Source: an uncultured Eggerthella sp. (GTDB lineage: Bacteria > Actinomycetota > Coriobacteriia > Coriobacteriales > Eggerthellaceae). Taken from it: 64,000 nucleotides of DNA. The DNA lies in the NCBI GenBank assembly GCA_900542525.1, contig UQNZ01000005.1:1-64000 (forward strand), written 5' to 3'. Position 1 is the first letter of the stretch. Every line of letters starts with the position of its first letter. The position numbers and the translations under genes are program-made. Below are positions 7,795 through 17,900 of this stretch, piece by piece. The notes under the pieces are model-generated. The model was not told where the DNA came from, did not search any database, and saw only the letters and a program-made list of their open reading frames with translations.

Positions 7795-10644
7795 ATGACG
7801 CAAGGCGATAGCAAACGAGATTCATCGAACAAAGAGCTCGAGAAGAAGCGCAAACAGGCCGCGAAAGCGGCTGCGCGTTCGCGCAAAGAGCGAGAAAAGA
7901 AAGCCAAGAAAAAAGAAAAAGCCGACTCAATGCGCGAGAAGAGCCGCTCTGCAGCCATTCAGGCAACGCTTGGCAACAACAAGAAGAGCAAGCGTCGCCA
8001 GTCCAACACCACGCGAAGAAATATCTGGCTGCTCATCTTGACCACGGTGCTGATCATTGCTTCGGTGGTCATGTTCACTCCGCCCTCAGAGAAGATCAAC
8101 CAGGGTCTTGATATCCGTGGTGGACTTTCGGTGGTCTTGAGCGCCCAGAGCACTGACGGGGAAGAAGTCACCCCTGAAGAGATGGAATCGTCCCGACAGG
8201 TCATCGAGTCGCGTGTTAATGCGCTCGGTGCTTCAGAGGCTACGGTTCAAGTTCAAGGAAATAATCAGATCCTTGTTCAGATTCCAGGTCTTTCTGATAC
8301 GGAGCGCGCCCTCGCGACTATCGGTAAGACAGGTAAGCTGGAGTTCGCCCGTGCTGATTCATTTACGAATGAAGCAGATCGGCAGGCTATCGCGCAGGAT
8401 AATTACGTTGCGCATGAGGCATATCGTGATGCTTTCGGTAATACCTTCATCGGGCAGAACACGCAGTATCGCCCAGTAGAACCTGGTACCTATACGCCGC
8501 TTATCACGGGTGAGAACATTGAACGCGTTACGGTTGGTAAAGCATCCGAAACGGGTACCGATTACGCTGTCAATATCAAGCTTGATGCTGAAGGTACGGA
8601 GAAGTTCGCTGAAGCTACGCGCGAACTTGCACCTGATAAGGGCAAGATCGTCATCGTGCTCGATAACGAGATCCAATCTGCACCTGCAGTTCAAGCAGAG
8701 ATTCCAACGGGCGATGTGCAGATTACGGGTGGTTATTCCCTTGAAGATGCTCAAGCACTTGCAACCGTGCTCGAGAGCGGCTCGTTGCCCGTGAGCTTCC
8801 ATTATGAGCAGAGCCAGGTGGTTGGTCCTACGCTCGGTCAAGATGCACTCATGAGCGGTTTGCTCGTTGCCATCATCGGCCTTCTGGTGGTTATGGTCTA
8901 TCTGCTGTTCTTCTATAAGGGATTAGGTATTCTGACCGCGGCCGCTATCACTATCTTTGCAGTTCTCTATCTAGGTTTACTCGCAACGCTTTCAGCATTC
9001 GGATTCTTCTCGCTCTCGCTTGCTGGTGTTGCTGGTATCGTTCTTACGATCGGTCTTGCAGCAGACTCGTCCATTCTTACCCTTGAGCGCTTCCGTGAGG
9101 AAATACGTATGGGTCGCAGCGTTCGTGCTGCCTCGATCACGGGCGTGAAGCATGCGATCCAGACCTCGATCGACGCGGACTTGGTCACGCTTGTTTCGGC
9201 GTTGACGCTGTTCTTTCTTGCATCCGCTTCGGTCAAAGGCTTTGGTCTTACGCTATCACTGGGTATCTTCTGCGATATTCTCGTGTTGCTCATCTTCAAG
9301 GCACCCATGATTCGTTTGCTCGCTCCGCGTGTGATCGCGCGTCATCCAAAGTTTTGGGATGTTCAGGATGCAGAAATTGCCTCCGAAGCTTACCAGGAGC
9401 TTGCTGACGCTGAAGGCGTGAGTGTTGAAGAGGCTGAAACAGGCGAGGCGATGGATCGCAGTATCGCCCTTACGTATGCGAAACGCGCAGGAGAGGTTGC
9501 CGTTAAGGCGCGCGAAAAGGTCGAAGCGCTCAAAGGGCGATTCATCAAGCATGATATTGGCTTCATGGGAGTTCGTAAGATCTTGCTGTCTGTTTCGGCG
9601 GTGCTGATCGTTCTTTCGCTGGCGCTTATTGGCATTCGTGGTATCAATTTCGGCATCGAATTTGTTGGTGGTACGTCGATCAACTTCCATGGAACTGGCG
9701 AAGTGACCATCGACCAAATGCGTGATGCGTTCGCTACTGCAGGTGAACCAGAAGCGGTGGTTCAGACAACTAACACCGATGGCCAAGACGGTTTCCTTGT
9801 TCGCACCACCACTACTTCAGCTGAAGATGCGGCTGAAACAGCGAACGATGTTGCACAACAGTTAAGCATTCCTACCGATAGTTTCGAGGTAACTACGATC
9901 GGTCCTGACTGGGGCGCGGGAGTTATCCAATCATCGCTCATTGCGTTCTTCGTTTCGCTATTGCTGATCATCCTCTATATCGCGATCAGATTCGAGTACA
10001 AGATGGGATTGATGGCGGTCGTTGCGCTACTTCACGACCTTGTTATCGTGATCGGAGCTTATGCGCTCTTCGGACGTGAATTCACGCCGAATGCGGTAGC
10101 TGCATTGCTCACGATCTTGGGCTATTCGCTCTACGACACCGTTGTTGTGTTCCATCGTATCGTCGACAACATGAAAGAGTCGCGTGTTCGCTGTACGTTC
10201 ATGACGATGGCGAATCACTCGATTAATCAGGTGCTTATCCGTACGATCAATACCACGCTCACTTCGCTCATTCCTGTTCTCGCGATGCTCTTCTTCGGCG
10301 GAGAAACGCTCAAAGACTTCGCGTTCGCGATGGCAGTCGGTTTGATCGCTGGCTCTTATTCGTCGATCGCGGTCGCAACACCGCTTTATGCGATGTGGAA
10401 GTCGCGCGAGCCTAAGTACAAGAAGCTGATCAAGCGTTTCGGCGATTCGATCGGTCAGTTCTCCTATACATCGGGTCTTGCGGTCGCAACGAGTGCTGCG
10501 GGTGCCGATGGTGCTGAGGTGGCTGTGGATAGTGCTGATCTTGAGAATGATGTTCAATCAACGCAGACTGCGAAGAAGCAAGCCAAACCTGCAGCAAAGC
10601 AAGAGAGCAAACCTATTCGCTACAAGAGAAAGAAAAAAGAATGA
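7795..10644 (+). CDS. secDF: Fused protein translocase subunit SecDF
   Basis: A 949-residue fusion of SecD and SecF, the membrane partner of SecYEG that uses the proton gradient to complete export. The first 70 residues are a highly charged Lys/Arg/Glu stretch in the cytosol. TM1 (about 78-95) is followed by the SecD signature GLDIRGG and the large periplasmic P1 domain (about 105-340), then five further TM segments. The SecF half starts near residue 590 with GVRKILL, has the GIEFVGG signature near residue 623, and five more TM segments. The C-terminal tail is Ala/Lys-rich. A TTxx-free GGATAGG ribosome site precedes the ATG. yajC, often between tgt and secD, is not present here. The stop overlaps the next start (ATGA). 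Confidence 0.95.
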   Translation: MTQGDSKRDSSNKELEKKRKQAAKAAARSRKEREKKAKKKEKADSMREKSRSAAIQATLGNNKKSKRRQSNTTRRNIWLLILTTVLIIASVVMFTPPSEKINQGLDIRGGLSVVLSAQSTDGEEVTPEEMESSRQVIESRVNALGASEATVQVQGNNQILVQIPGLSDTERALATIGKTGKLEFARADSFTNEADRQAIAQDNYVAHEAYRDAFGNTFIGQNTQYRPVEPGTYTPLITGENIERVTVGKASETGTDYAVNIKLDAEGTEKFAEATRELAPDKGKIVIVLDNEIQSAPAVQAEIPTGDVQITGGYSLEDAQALATVLESGSLPVSFHYEQSQVVGPTLGQDALMSGLLVAIIGLLVVMVYLLFFYKGLGILTAAAITIFAVLYLGLLATLSAFGFFSLSLAGVAGIVLTIGLAADSSILTLERFREEIRMGRSVRAASITGVKHAIQTSIDADLVTLVSALTLFFLASASVKGFGLTLSLGIFCDILVLLIFKAPMIRLLAPRVIARHPKFWDVQDAEIASEAYQELADAEGVSVEEAETGEAMDRSIALTYAKRAGEVAVKAREKVEALKGRFIKHDIGFMGVRKILLSVSAVLIVLSLALIGIRGINFGIEFVGGTSINFHGTGEVTIDQMRDAFATAGEPEAVVQTTNTDGQDGFLVRTTTTSAEDAAETANDVAQQLSIPTDSFEVTTIGPDWGAGVIQSSLIAFFVSLLLIILYIAIRFEYKMGLMAVVALLHDLVIVIGAYALFGREFTPNAVAALLTILGYSLYDTVVVFHRIVDNMKESRVRCTFMTMANHSINQVLIRTINTTLTSLIPVLAMLFFGGETLKDFAFAMAVGLIAGSYSSIAVATPLYAMWKSREPKYKKLIKRFGDSIGQFSYTSGLAVATSAAGADGAEVAVDSADLENDVQSTQTAKKQAKPAAKQESKPIRYKRKKKE

Positions 10645-10958
10645 GACAAGCATCTGATCCTGATTTCGCTCCTCCCGTAGAGGAAGGGATGATCTACGCC
10701 TTTCAGGACGAGAAGGGCGAAACGGTGAACCTTGAGTTTTTGGGCTTGGTTCTTCATAATGATCGCCGTTACGGCTTCTTCGTGCCAGACGCTGAACACG
10801 ATGAAGCGCCAGGCGAGGTAATGATTCTAGAGGTTACCGCGCTCGACGAAGATGATCAGCCAGAAGCCTTCGAACTACTGGTCGATGAAGCGATCGCTGC
10901 TGAGGTCTACGAGAAGTTCAAGCGCATCACTGCAGGGATATATGACTTTTCCGAATAA
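10641..10958 (+). CDS. DUF1292-like small acidic protein
   Basis: A 105-residue acidic cytosolic protein. The layout (IYAFQDEKGETVNLEFLG, then YGFFVPDAE, then VMILEV) matches DUF1292, a family of unknown role often found beside translation or export genes. Its ATG overlaps the secDF stop codon by four bases (ATGA), so it is co-translated with secDF. No catalytic motif is visible. Whether it has any role in export is unknown. Confidence 0.75.
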   Translation: MRQASDPDFAPPVEEGMIYAFQDEKGETVNLEFLGLVLHNDRRYGFFVPDAEHDEAPGEVMILEVTALDEDDQPEAFELLVDEAIAAEVYEKFKRITAGIYDFSE

Positions 10959-11004
10959 GTTTATTTTCTCTTAGTAATAATTGAACCACGAATTCACATT
11001 GAAT

Positions 11005-11034
11005 AAGCTCTCTCACGAGGGCTTGTTCATTTTT
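11005..11034 (+). terminator. Rho-independent terminator after the secDF operon
   Basis: AAGCTCTC (11005-11012) pairs with GAGGGCTT (11017-11024) through one G-T pair; a T-rich stretch ends at 11034. Confidence 0.6.
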
Positions 11035-11134
11035 GGCCCTTTTCGCTTCCGTTTACTCTTTTCCTTTTTCTTCGTAACCTGTTCGTAGCATTTGCTGTTC
11101 TACAATGCAAAAGCGCTTTAGTTAGGAAAAGTAT

Positions 11135-11156
11135 TTGAACTCTCCTATAGGTTCAA
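11135..11156. promoter_or_regulatory. Candidate operator in the leader of the alanine symporter gene
   Basis: TTGAAC (11135-11140) and GTTCAA (11151-11156) face each other with a 10-base gap. They use the same half-site, with the same AT-rich outer flank, as the dyads before the HTH-AlaA gene, but the gap there is 4 bases. A further TTGAAC lies at 10981-10986. A TACAAT at 11101-11106 may be the -10 box. Shared control by the HTH-AlaA protein is inferred. Confidence 0.45.
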
Positions 11157-11242
11157 TTTCTGTCTAGGCGTGCAATTTCGTTTCATCATAGGTGAGCGAC
11201 CGGAAGAACCGGTATGTGTATTCGTGTGAGAAAAGGATGGAT

Positions 11243-12790
11243 ATGGAAGATTTCTTCTATCAGTTTTTCGTCGGGCCCTTCGTTGAATTAGGTTCTGGGT
11301 TCGCGAGCGCAGGTACGGGAGACGCGACCTGGATCGAAGATATCGTTGCTACGGTAGATGGCTTCGTTTGGGGTCCGATCATGATCTTGCTTCTGCTCGG
11401 AACTCATATCTTCATGACATTTCGTACGGGTTTCATCCAGCGCAAGATTCCTCAGGGTATCAAGCTTTCGGTTACGAAGGATAGTGGTTCTGGTGATGTG
11501 AGTCCCTTTGCGGCACTCACCACGTCGCTTGCCGCAACGATCGGCACTGGTAACATCATCGGCGTGGGCACCGCACTCATCGCAGGTGGTCCGGGTGCGA
11601 TCTTCTGGATGTGGATCACGGGTGTGTTCGGTATCGCAACGAAGTATTCGGAAACGCTCATTGCGGTGAAGTATCGTGTTAAGGACCATAACGGAAACAT
11701 GCTCGGTGGCGCGATGTATGCGCTGCAGCGTGGTTTCAAGCGTAAGAAGCTCGGTAAGGTGTTGGGTGTCCTGTTCGCAGCTTTCGCTGCCATTGCTTCT
11801 TTTGGTATTGGCGCTGCAGTTCAAGCAAACTCCCTTTCAGGTGCGATCGTTTCCGTGAGCGGATCGGCAGGCATCGCAGAAGCGAGCATCGATGTATTCG
11901 GTCTCTTCATGACCTCGCCATTGCAGATTATCGTTGGAGTCATTCTTGTTATTCTGATCGCAGTGGTTATCGTGGGCGGCATCAAAGTTATCTCACGTGT
12001 TTGCGAGAAGCTCATTCCAGCGATGACCATTTTCTACGTGCTTGCTTGTTTAGTGCTCATCATCATCAACGGTCAGTATTTCCTTGACGCTATCAGCTTG
12101 ATCGTAGTTTGCGCCTTTACGCCACAAGCGGCCTTTGGTGGCGCTGTTGGCACTTCGATCATGATCGCGTTGCAACTTGGTTGTGCGCGTGGTCTGTTCT
12201 CTAACGAATCTGGTTTGGGTTCTTCCCCGCTCGTTGCTTCTTCGGCTATTACGCGCAATCCTGCGCGCCAGGCGCTCGTTTCCATGACAGGTACCTTCTG
12301 GGATACCGTTGTAGTTTGTGCGCTTACGGGCATCGCACTCGTTTCATCTATTCTGGCAAGCCCCGAGATCGCTGCGGCATTCAATGACGGTAACTTCCTC
12401 GGTGCTACCGCAACATTGGTGACCGCTTGCTTTGCTCAGATTCCAGTAGTAGGACCGATGGTTCTCTGCATTGGTTTGGTGCTCTTTGCATATTCAACGA
12501 TGGTGGGTTGGTCGTATTATGGCAACCGTTGTATCACTTACCTGTTCGGTAAGCATGCGATCCGTCCGTATCAGATCGTCTTTTTGGTGATCTGCTTCTT
12601 GGGTGCGATCGGCCTGCAAGGTTTCGTGTGGGACATCTCTGACATCACGAATGCTCTCATGGCAGTGCCGAACCTTATTGCGGTACTCGGTCTGTCCGCA
12701 CTCATCGCGCGTGAAACGAAACACTACGTTTGGGGCAATCGTCTTGACGAAGAAGACACGACTCCGATTCCGATAGAGGAATCGAAATAA
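11243..12790 (+). CDS. Alanine or glycine:cation symporter (AGCS family)
   Basis: An integral membrane symporter of about 515 residues that takes up alanine or glycine with sodium. Family signatures are visible: GTGNIIGVGTALIAGGPGA in the first third, the conserved ARGLFSNESGLGSSPLV stretch, and about ten to eleven hydrophobic segments. The start is placed at the ATG at 11243, six bases after AAAAGG; an ATG at 11237 is equally in frame, and a GTG at 11192 lacks a ribosome site. The gene stands alone between two terminators, so it is a single-gene unit, and its leader carries the TTGAAC/GTTCAA pair described above. The exact substrate (alanine versus glycine) is not decided by the sequence. 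Confidence 0.92.
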   Translation: MEDFFYQFFVGPFVELGSGFASAGTGDATWIEDIVATVDGFVWGPIMILLLLGTHIFMTFRTGFIQRKIPQGIKLSVTKDSGSGDVSPFAALTTSLAATIGTGNIIGVGTALIAGGPGAIFWMWITGVFGIATKYSETLIAVKYRVKDHNGNMLGGAMYALQRGFKRKKLGKVLGVLFAAFAAIASFGIGAAVQANSLSGAIVSVSGSAGIAEASIDVFGLFMTSPLQIIVGVILVILIAVVIVGGIKVISRVCEKLIPAMTIFYVLACLVLIIINGQYFLDAISLIVVCAFTPQAAFGGAVGTSIMIALQLGCARGLFSNESGLGSSPLVASSAITRNPARQALVSMTGTFWDTVVVCALTGIALVSSILASPEIAAAFNDGNFLGATATLVTACFAQIPVVGPMVLCIGLVLFAYSTMVGWSYYGNRCITYLFGKHAIRPYQIVFLVICFLGAIGLQGFVWDISDITNALMAVPNLIAVLGLSALIARETKHYVWGNRLDEEDTTPIPIEESK

Positions 12791-12817
12791 GAGTTTGCGT
12801 CTAGCAACTGTTTTAGA

Positions 12818-12857
12818 AATGCGCTTCGGAGAACAACTCTGAAGCGCATTTTGTTTT
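12818..12857. terminator. Bidirectional terminator between the symporter and the reductase gene
   Basis: AATGCGCTTCGGAG (12818-12831) pairs with CTCTGAAGCGCATT (12837-12850) with one G-T pair. TTGTTTT follows on the plus strand. The convergent minus-strand gene ends inside the tail, so the same stem can serve both. Confidence 0.85.
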
Positions 12858-13794
12858 AGTGCGAGGGATCGGTGATGTCGATATAGCGCTCGATTCCCTT
12901 GATACCCGCGACAAGCGTTTCGTTCACGGGCGTTTCGATCTCGTGACGTTTTCCGTAGGTCACAATGGCACCGTTGATCACATCGATCTCGGTTCGACGA
13001 TGTTTTTCGAGACTTTGTAGGATAGAAGGTTTGAAATCGAAGGGAAGGTTTTCGCGGGCAAGTTCTAAGACCTCTTGCGGGTCGTGACGCGAAAGTATGA
13101 TGCCTTCAGCGATGGCAACGCGCATGCCTTCCTGTACCGCAGCTATTGCGGTGGCGTAAAGTTCTGGGTGCTGATAAAGCTCACCATAAGGGAGACGCGA
13201 GATGCCACACACGGCTCCCGTTGCGACATTGATGAGCAGCTTATCCCAGATGATGTTCTTTATACGCGGCGAAGCTGTGCATTCCATGCCTGCATCGTTG
13301 AAGACCTGAGCTATCTTCTCGATGCGCGGGGTAACGGGACCGCTGTATTCGCCGATGAATGTTTGCTTGCCATCGGTGGTTGATTGAACCTTGCCAGGTG
13401 CGAGCATCATGCCGCCGATATAGGTCTTACCTGCGATCACTTGTTTAGGATCCAGTAGCTTGCCAAGAAGGTCTTCGTTGCCTAATCCATTTTGGAGCGT
13501 AAGCACCACTGATTCGGGACCAATGATGTTGCGGTTAGCTTCAATGCATTCTTTGGTGTCGAACGCCTTACAGAGAACGATCACGAGCTCTGCTGGTTCG
13601 AGACCTTCCGCGCTGGTGAAGGCCTTCACATTCGCTTGCTTCTCGCCTTCAGGAGTGACTAACGTGAGGCCCGACGCGTTGATCGCCTCGACATGCGCCG
13701 CGCGGCTGATCAGGGTAACGTCGTTCCCTGCAAGAGCGAGCGTTCCTCCAATGGCGCTTCCAAGAGATCCTGCCCCTAAGACTGCGATGTTCAT
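12856..13794 (-). CDS. Ketopantoate reductase-like protein (ApbA/PanE family)
   Basis: A 312-residue NADPH-dependent reductase of the ApbA/PanE family. The Rossmann motif is GAGSLGSAIGG near residue 7, and the family stretch KNIIWDKLLINVATGAVCGI and the later RRTEIDVINGAIVTYGKRH carry the lysine, asparagine and glutamate-region positions expected for 2-dehydropantoate 2-reductases. The start at 13794 is preferred to a reading 12 codons longer because the Rossmann strand follows at once and a purine-rich AAAGGGGCAGGT precedes it. It is not beside other pantothenate genes, so pantoate synthesis is only one option; the family includes reductases of unknown substrate. It is divergent from the SDR gene with about 220 bases between them. 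Confidence 0.8.
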   Translation of the reverse strand: MNIAVLGAGSLGSAIGGTLALAGNDVTLISRAAHVEAINASGLTLVTPEGEKQANVKAFTSAEGLEPAELVIVLCKAFDTKECIEANRNIIGPESVVLTLQNGLGNEDLLGKLLDPKQVIAGKTYIGGMMLAPGKVQSTTDGKQTFIGEYSGPVTPRIEKIAQVFNDAGMECTASPRIKNIIWDKLLINVATGAVCGISRLPYGELYQHPELYATAIAAVQEGMRVAIAEGIILSRHDPQEVLELARENLPFDFKPSILQSLEKHRRTEIDVINGAIVTYGKRHEIETPVNETLVAGIKGIERYIDITDPSH

Positions 13795-13921
13795 ACCTGC
13801 CCCTTTTCCTCGCTGATCGCTTTTGAACACGGTTGCAAACGCGAAACAAGGTTTGCTTGCGCGCTATACATTCAAGCGGATTCTTGATGATCGATCGCGT
13901 GCGTGAACGCGTTCTAGGTTC

Positions 13922-13936
13922 GTTACAAATTGTAAC
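13922..13936. promoter_or_regulatory. GTTACA-AAT-TGTAAC palindrome in a divergent intergenic region
   Basis: A perfect 6-bp arm dyad with a 3-base centre lies between the divergent reductase and SDR genes, about 80 bases before the SDR start. A TATAAA at about 13974-13979 could be the -10 box of the SDR gene. It has the form of a transcription-factor site; no regulator is identified. Confidence 0.4.
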
Positions 13937-14014
13937 CAGTTTTGTGTTAGATTCGACCAAAGAGGCGGAAAAGTATAAAAGTGCAATAAAGCAATATGAT
14001 CGAAGGGGGATGCG

Positions 14015-14836
14015 ATGAAGGGAAGCTCTTTTACGATTCTCGAGACGGGGAAGATGGATATTCCGCGTTTCGATCTGACTGATAAGGTTGCGATCATCAC
14101 AGGAGTTGCGAGCGATATCGGTATCGGACGCGGTATCGCGCGAACGTATGCAGCCTATGGTGCGAAGCTGGTCATCGCTGATATGGATGCTGAAGGCATA
14201 GAAGCGCGCGCAGAAGAGATAGCCGCCGAATTTGATGCGGAGGTCATTCCCGTGCGTTGTGACATTCGTAACGAAGAGGATCGTAAGACGCTCGTGGATA
14301 CGTGCATGGAGGCGTTCGGGCGCATCGATATCCTGGTCAATAATGCAGGTGTGGTGCTGAGCAACGACCAACTTGCTCAGGATGTGACCGAAGAGGAATG
14401 GGATCGCGTGGTGGACACCGACTACAAAGCGGTCTTCTTCCTGACTCAACGCGTTGCCGAGATCATGATCAAGCAAGAGCGTGGTAATATCATCAATATC
14501 GCTTCAGTGGTGGCGCGTGTTGCTTCGACGCGCATGTTGCCCTATGCATCCGCGAAAGCGGCGGTAGTGCAGATGACACGTTGCATGGCGTTCGAGTGGG
14601 CACGCTTCAACATCCGCGCGAACTGCATCTGCCCGGGATATATCGAAACGAACATGACGCAAACGACGCTCAATAAGCCAGCAGCTTATGAAGCCATCAC
14701 GCGTCCGATTCCACACAATCGCAAGGTGGGCGATCCGCTCGACATAGCGGCAGCAGCATTGTTCTTGGGGTGTGATTGTTCGGATATGGTCAACGGAACG
14801 CCGCTCTATGTAGATGGTGCCCGCTCTATTTGGTAA
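14015..14836 (+). CDS. Short-chain dehydrogenase/reductase
   Basis: A 273-residue classical SDR oxidoreductase using NAD(P). The cofactor motif TGVASDIGIGRGIA (about residue 30) has two more residues between TG and GIG than the usual TGxxxGIG. NNAG, the catalytic Ser in IASVVARV, and YASAK with the Tyr and Lys 13 residues later are all intact. The closest broad groups are gluconate 5-dehydrogenase and 3-oxoacyl-ACP reductase types; the substrate cannot be told. The ATG is preceded by AAGGGGG at a good distance. The 5' leader contains the palindrome at 13922. The first 14 residues lie before the fold proper. Confidence 0.85.
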   Translation: MKGSSFTILETGKMDIPRFDLTDKVAIITGVASDIGIGRGIARTYAAYGAKLVIADMDAEGIEARAEEIAAEFDAEVIPVRCDIRNEEDRKTLVDTCMEAFGRIDILVNNAGVVLSNDQLAQDVTEEEWDRVVDTDYKAVFFLTQRVAEIMIKQERGNIINIASVVARVASTRMLPYASAKAAVVQMTRCMAFEWARFNIRANCICPGYIETNMTQTTLNKPAAYEAITRPIPHNRKVGDPLDIAAAALFLGCDCSDMVNGTPLYVDGARSIW

Positions 14837-14840
14837 GGAA

Positions 14841-14873
14841 GATGACGAACGACCGGGTAGCTTGTCATTTTTT
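14841..14873 (+). terminator. Possible weak terminator after the SDR gene
   Basis: ATGAC and GTCAT form a 5-bp stem around a long loop followed by six T. The stem is short. Confidence 0.3.
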
Positions 14874-14915
14874 GAGAAAAACCCACAAGTAAAACACAAT
14901 TTAAGAAAATTTTTC

Positions 14916-14944
14916 TTGACTCGGCGTATTGCGCGTCATATCTT
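14916..14944 (+). promoter_or_regulatory. Sigma70-type promoter of rpoBC
   Basis: TTGACT (14916-14921) and TATCTT (14939-14944) are separated by 17 bases and lie about 55 bases before the rpoB start. An AT-rich stretch (14891-14914) sits just upstream, in the position of an UP element. No ribosomal protein gene precedes rpoB here, so rpoBC needs its own promoter. Confidence 0.7.
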
Positions 14945-14998
14945 AGATAATTGCGTGTTTTTGCAAATACTAAGTTACGTCGAAGGAGGAAATGACTC

Positions 14999-17900
14999 GT
15001 GGGTAAAGCCGAAAATTTCGATTCCACCAGGCATTATCGACCCCGCAGAAGCTTTGCAAAGATTCCTGACGTCATGGACGTCCCTAATCTTATCGCCATC
15101 CAGACGGAGAGTTTCAAACAATTCGTCGACCAAGGCCTTGCAACTGCTTTTGCAGACATCTCACCGATTGAATCCAACAACAAAGATATGTGCGTTGAAT
15201 TCGGTCGCCATGAATTTGGAGAGCCGAAGTATAGCGTAGACGAGTGCAAGGCTCGTGACGTTTCCTATCAGGCTCCGCTCTTCGCCGAGATTCGTTTCAT
15301 CAATCGCGAAACGGGCGAGATCAAGGAACAAGACGTGTTCATGGGCGATTTCCCGCTCATGACCCCGCGCGGAACCTTCATCATCAACGGTACCGAGCGC
15401 GTTGTCGTTTCCCAGTTGGTTCGTAGCCCTGGTGTGTATTTCTCCTCCGAGCGCGATAAAACCTCCGACAAGACCATCTACAACGCTAAGATCATTCCTT
15501 CGCGTGGCGCGTGGCTCGAGTTCGAGACGGACAAGCGCGATGTGCTTTCCGTTCGTATCGACCGCAAACGTAAGCAGCCAGCAACGCTTCTGCTTCGTGC
15601 GCTCGGCATCGCGGAGACGCGTGAAGAGATCATCGAGCTGCTCGGTGATTCCGAGATGGTCATTCGCACACTCGATCGCGACCCTGCTACCACTAAAGAA
15701 GAATCGCTCATCGAGCTCTATCGTCGTTTCCGTCCGGGCGAGCCGCCCACGATCGATTCTGCACGTACGCTGCTCGATGGTTTGTTCTTCAACCCGCAGC
15801 GCTATGGCCTTGCAAAGGTCGGTCGTTACAAGATCAACAAGAAGCTTGGCTTCGATCCTGAAAACGATAATCCTACGCTTACGCAGGAAGACATCATCGA
15901 GACGATGCGCTATATCGTTGCGCTTCATGATGGCGAAGAGGGCTACCACACCGATGACATCGACCACTTCGGTAATCGCCGCATCCGCACGGTGGGCGAG
16001 TTGATCCAGAACCAGTTCCGTATCGGTCTTTCTCGTATGGAGCGTGTCGTGCGCGAGCGCATGAGCATGCAAGAGCCCGACGATATCACCCCGCAGAGCT
16101 TGGTGAACATTCGTCCGATCGTTGCTGCGATCAAGGAATTCTTCGGTTCTTCGCAGCTCTCGCAGTTCATGGATCAGACGAACCCCGCGGCAGGCATCAC
16201 GCACAAGCGCCGTCTTTCCGCGCTTGGTCCTGGCGGCCTTTCACGTGAGCGCGCAGGCTTTGAGGTCCGCGACGTTCACACCTCTCACTATGGACGTATG
16301 TGCCCGATCGAGACTCCTGAAGGTCCGAACATCGGCTTGATCGGCTCACTTGCAACGTATGCACGCATCAACCCCTATGGCTTCATCGAAACTCCGTATC
16401 GTCGCGTGGTCGACGGCAAGGTAACCGACGATATCGATTACCTTACGGCAGACGAAGAAGAGAACTACACGATTGCTCAGGCAAACGAACTGTTCAATTT
16501 GGAAACCCGCGAATTCGGTTATACCGATGAAGACGGCGTCTTCCATAAGTCAGCGCGTGTGCTCTGCCGTACGCGTGACGCGAATGGCGTTTTTGGCGAG
16601 CCAGACGAAGTCGATCCGATGAACGTTCAGTACATGGACGTTTCGCCTCGTCAGATGACCTCGGTCGCTACCTCGCTCATTCCGTTCCTCGAGCACGACG
16701 ACGCTAACCGCGCGCTCATGGGTTCGAACATGCAGCGCCAGGCAGTGCCGCTGTTGCGTCCGAACGCTCCTCTCGTTGGTACCGGCATCGAGCATCGCAT
16801 CGCAGTCGATTCGGGCGAGATCCTCGTTACGCAGAATGCGGGCGTTGTCGACTACGTTGATGGTCAGACCATCATCGTCGAGCGCGAAGATGGCGAATAC
16901 GATGAATACCTCGTGCCTAAGTTCCAGCGCTCCAACCAGAGTGGCTGCATGAATCACAAGCCCATCGTGAAGAAGGGCGATCGCGTTGAAGTCGGCGACG
17001 TTTTGGCTGATGGTCCCTCTTGCGACGGCGCAGAGCTTTCGCTCGGCCAGAACCTCATGGTTGCTTACATGCCATGGGAAGGCTTCAACTACGAGGACGC
17101 TATCATCATCTCCGAGCGCGTGGTTGCAGAAGACCTGCTCACCTCTATCCATATTTCCGAATACGAGATCGACGCACGCGATACCAAGCTCGGTCCTGAG
17201 GAGATCACCCGCGAGATCCCGAACATCTCCGAAGACATGATCTCCGACCTCGATGCGGATGGCATCATCCGTATCGGTGCTGAAGTGAACCCGGGCGACG
17301 TGCTCGTCGGTAAAGTTACCCCGAAGGGCGAAACCGAGCTCACGGCTGAAGAGCGCCTCCTGCGTGCGATCTTCGGTGAGAAGGCGCGTGAAGTGCGCGA
17401 TACCTCGCTCAAGGTTCCTCATGGTGCAGGTGGTCGCGTGATCAACGTGGTCCGTTCTTCACGTCTCGATGGCGACGAACTGGCACCGGGCGTAAACGAA
17501 CTCGTGCGCGTGTTCGTTGCTCAGAAGCGTAAGATCCAGCAGGGCGACAAGCTTTCTGGTCGTCATGGTAACAAGGGTGTTATCTCTCGTATCCTGCCGG
17601 TCGAGGACATGCCGTATCTTGCAGATGGTACTCCGATAGACGTTATCCTGAACCCGCTGGGCGTTCCTTCTCGTATGAACGTTGGCCAGCTGCTCGAATG
17701 CCACCTTGGCTGGGCAGCGAAGTGGGGCTGGTCGGACGCAGAGGAGACCGATGAGGTTGTAGCTGGTCCGATGCATGTCGCAACGCCGGTATTCGACGGT
17801 GCTACTGAGAAAGAGATCTCGGACGTTATCGAGAAGGCGAACCGCAACCTCGTGAACATGCACAAGGAAAAGTACGGCGATCTTGCTCGTCTCGAGTTCG

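Noticed and set aside
13649..14476. 275-codon minus-strand frame across the reductase start and SDR gene
   Set aside because: Overlaps two well-supported genes and the palindrome region; no ribosome site or family motif.
15161..16204. Long open frame on the minus strand inside rpoB
   Set aside because: It is antisense to a clear rpoB and has no family look; similar frames at 18410-19777, 19859-21067, 21320-22660 and 54227-55219 are shadows of rpoC and secA caused by codon bias.
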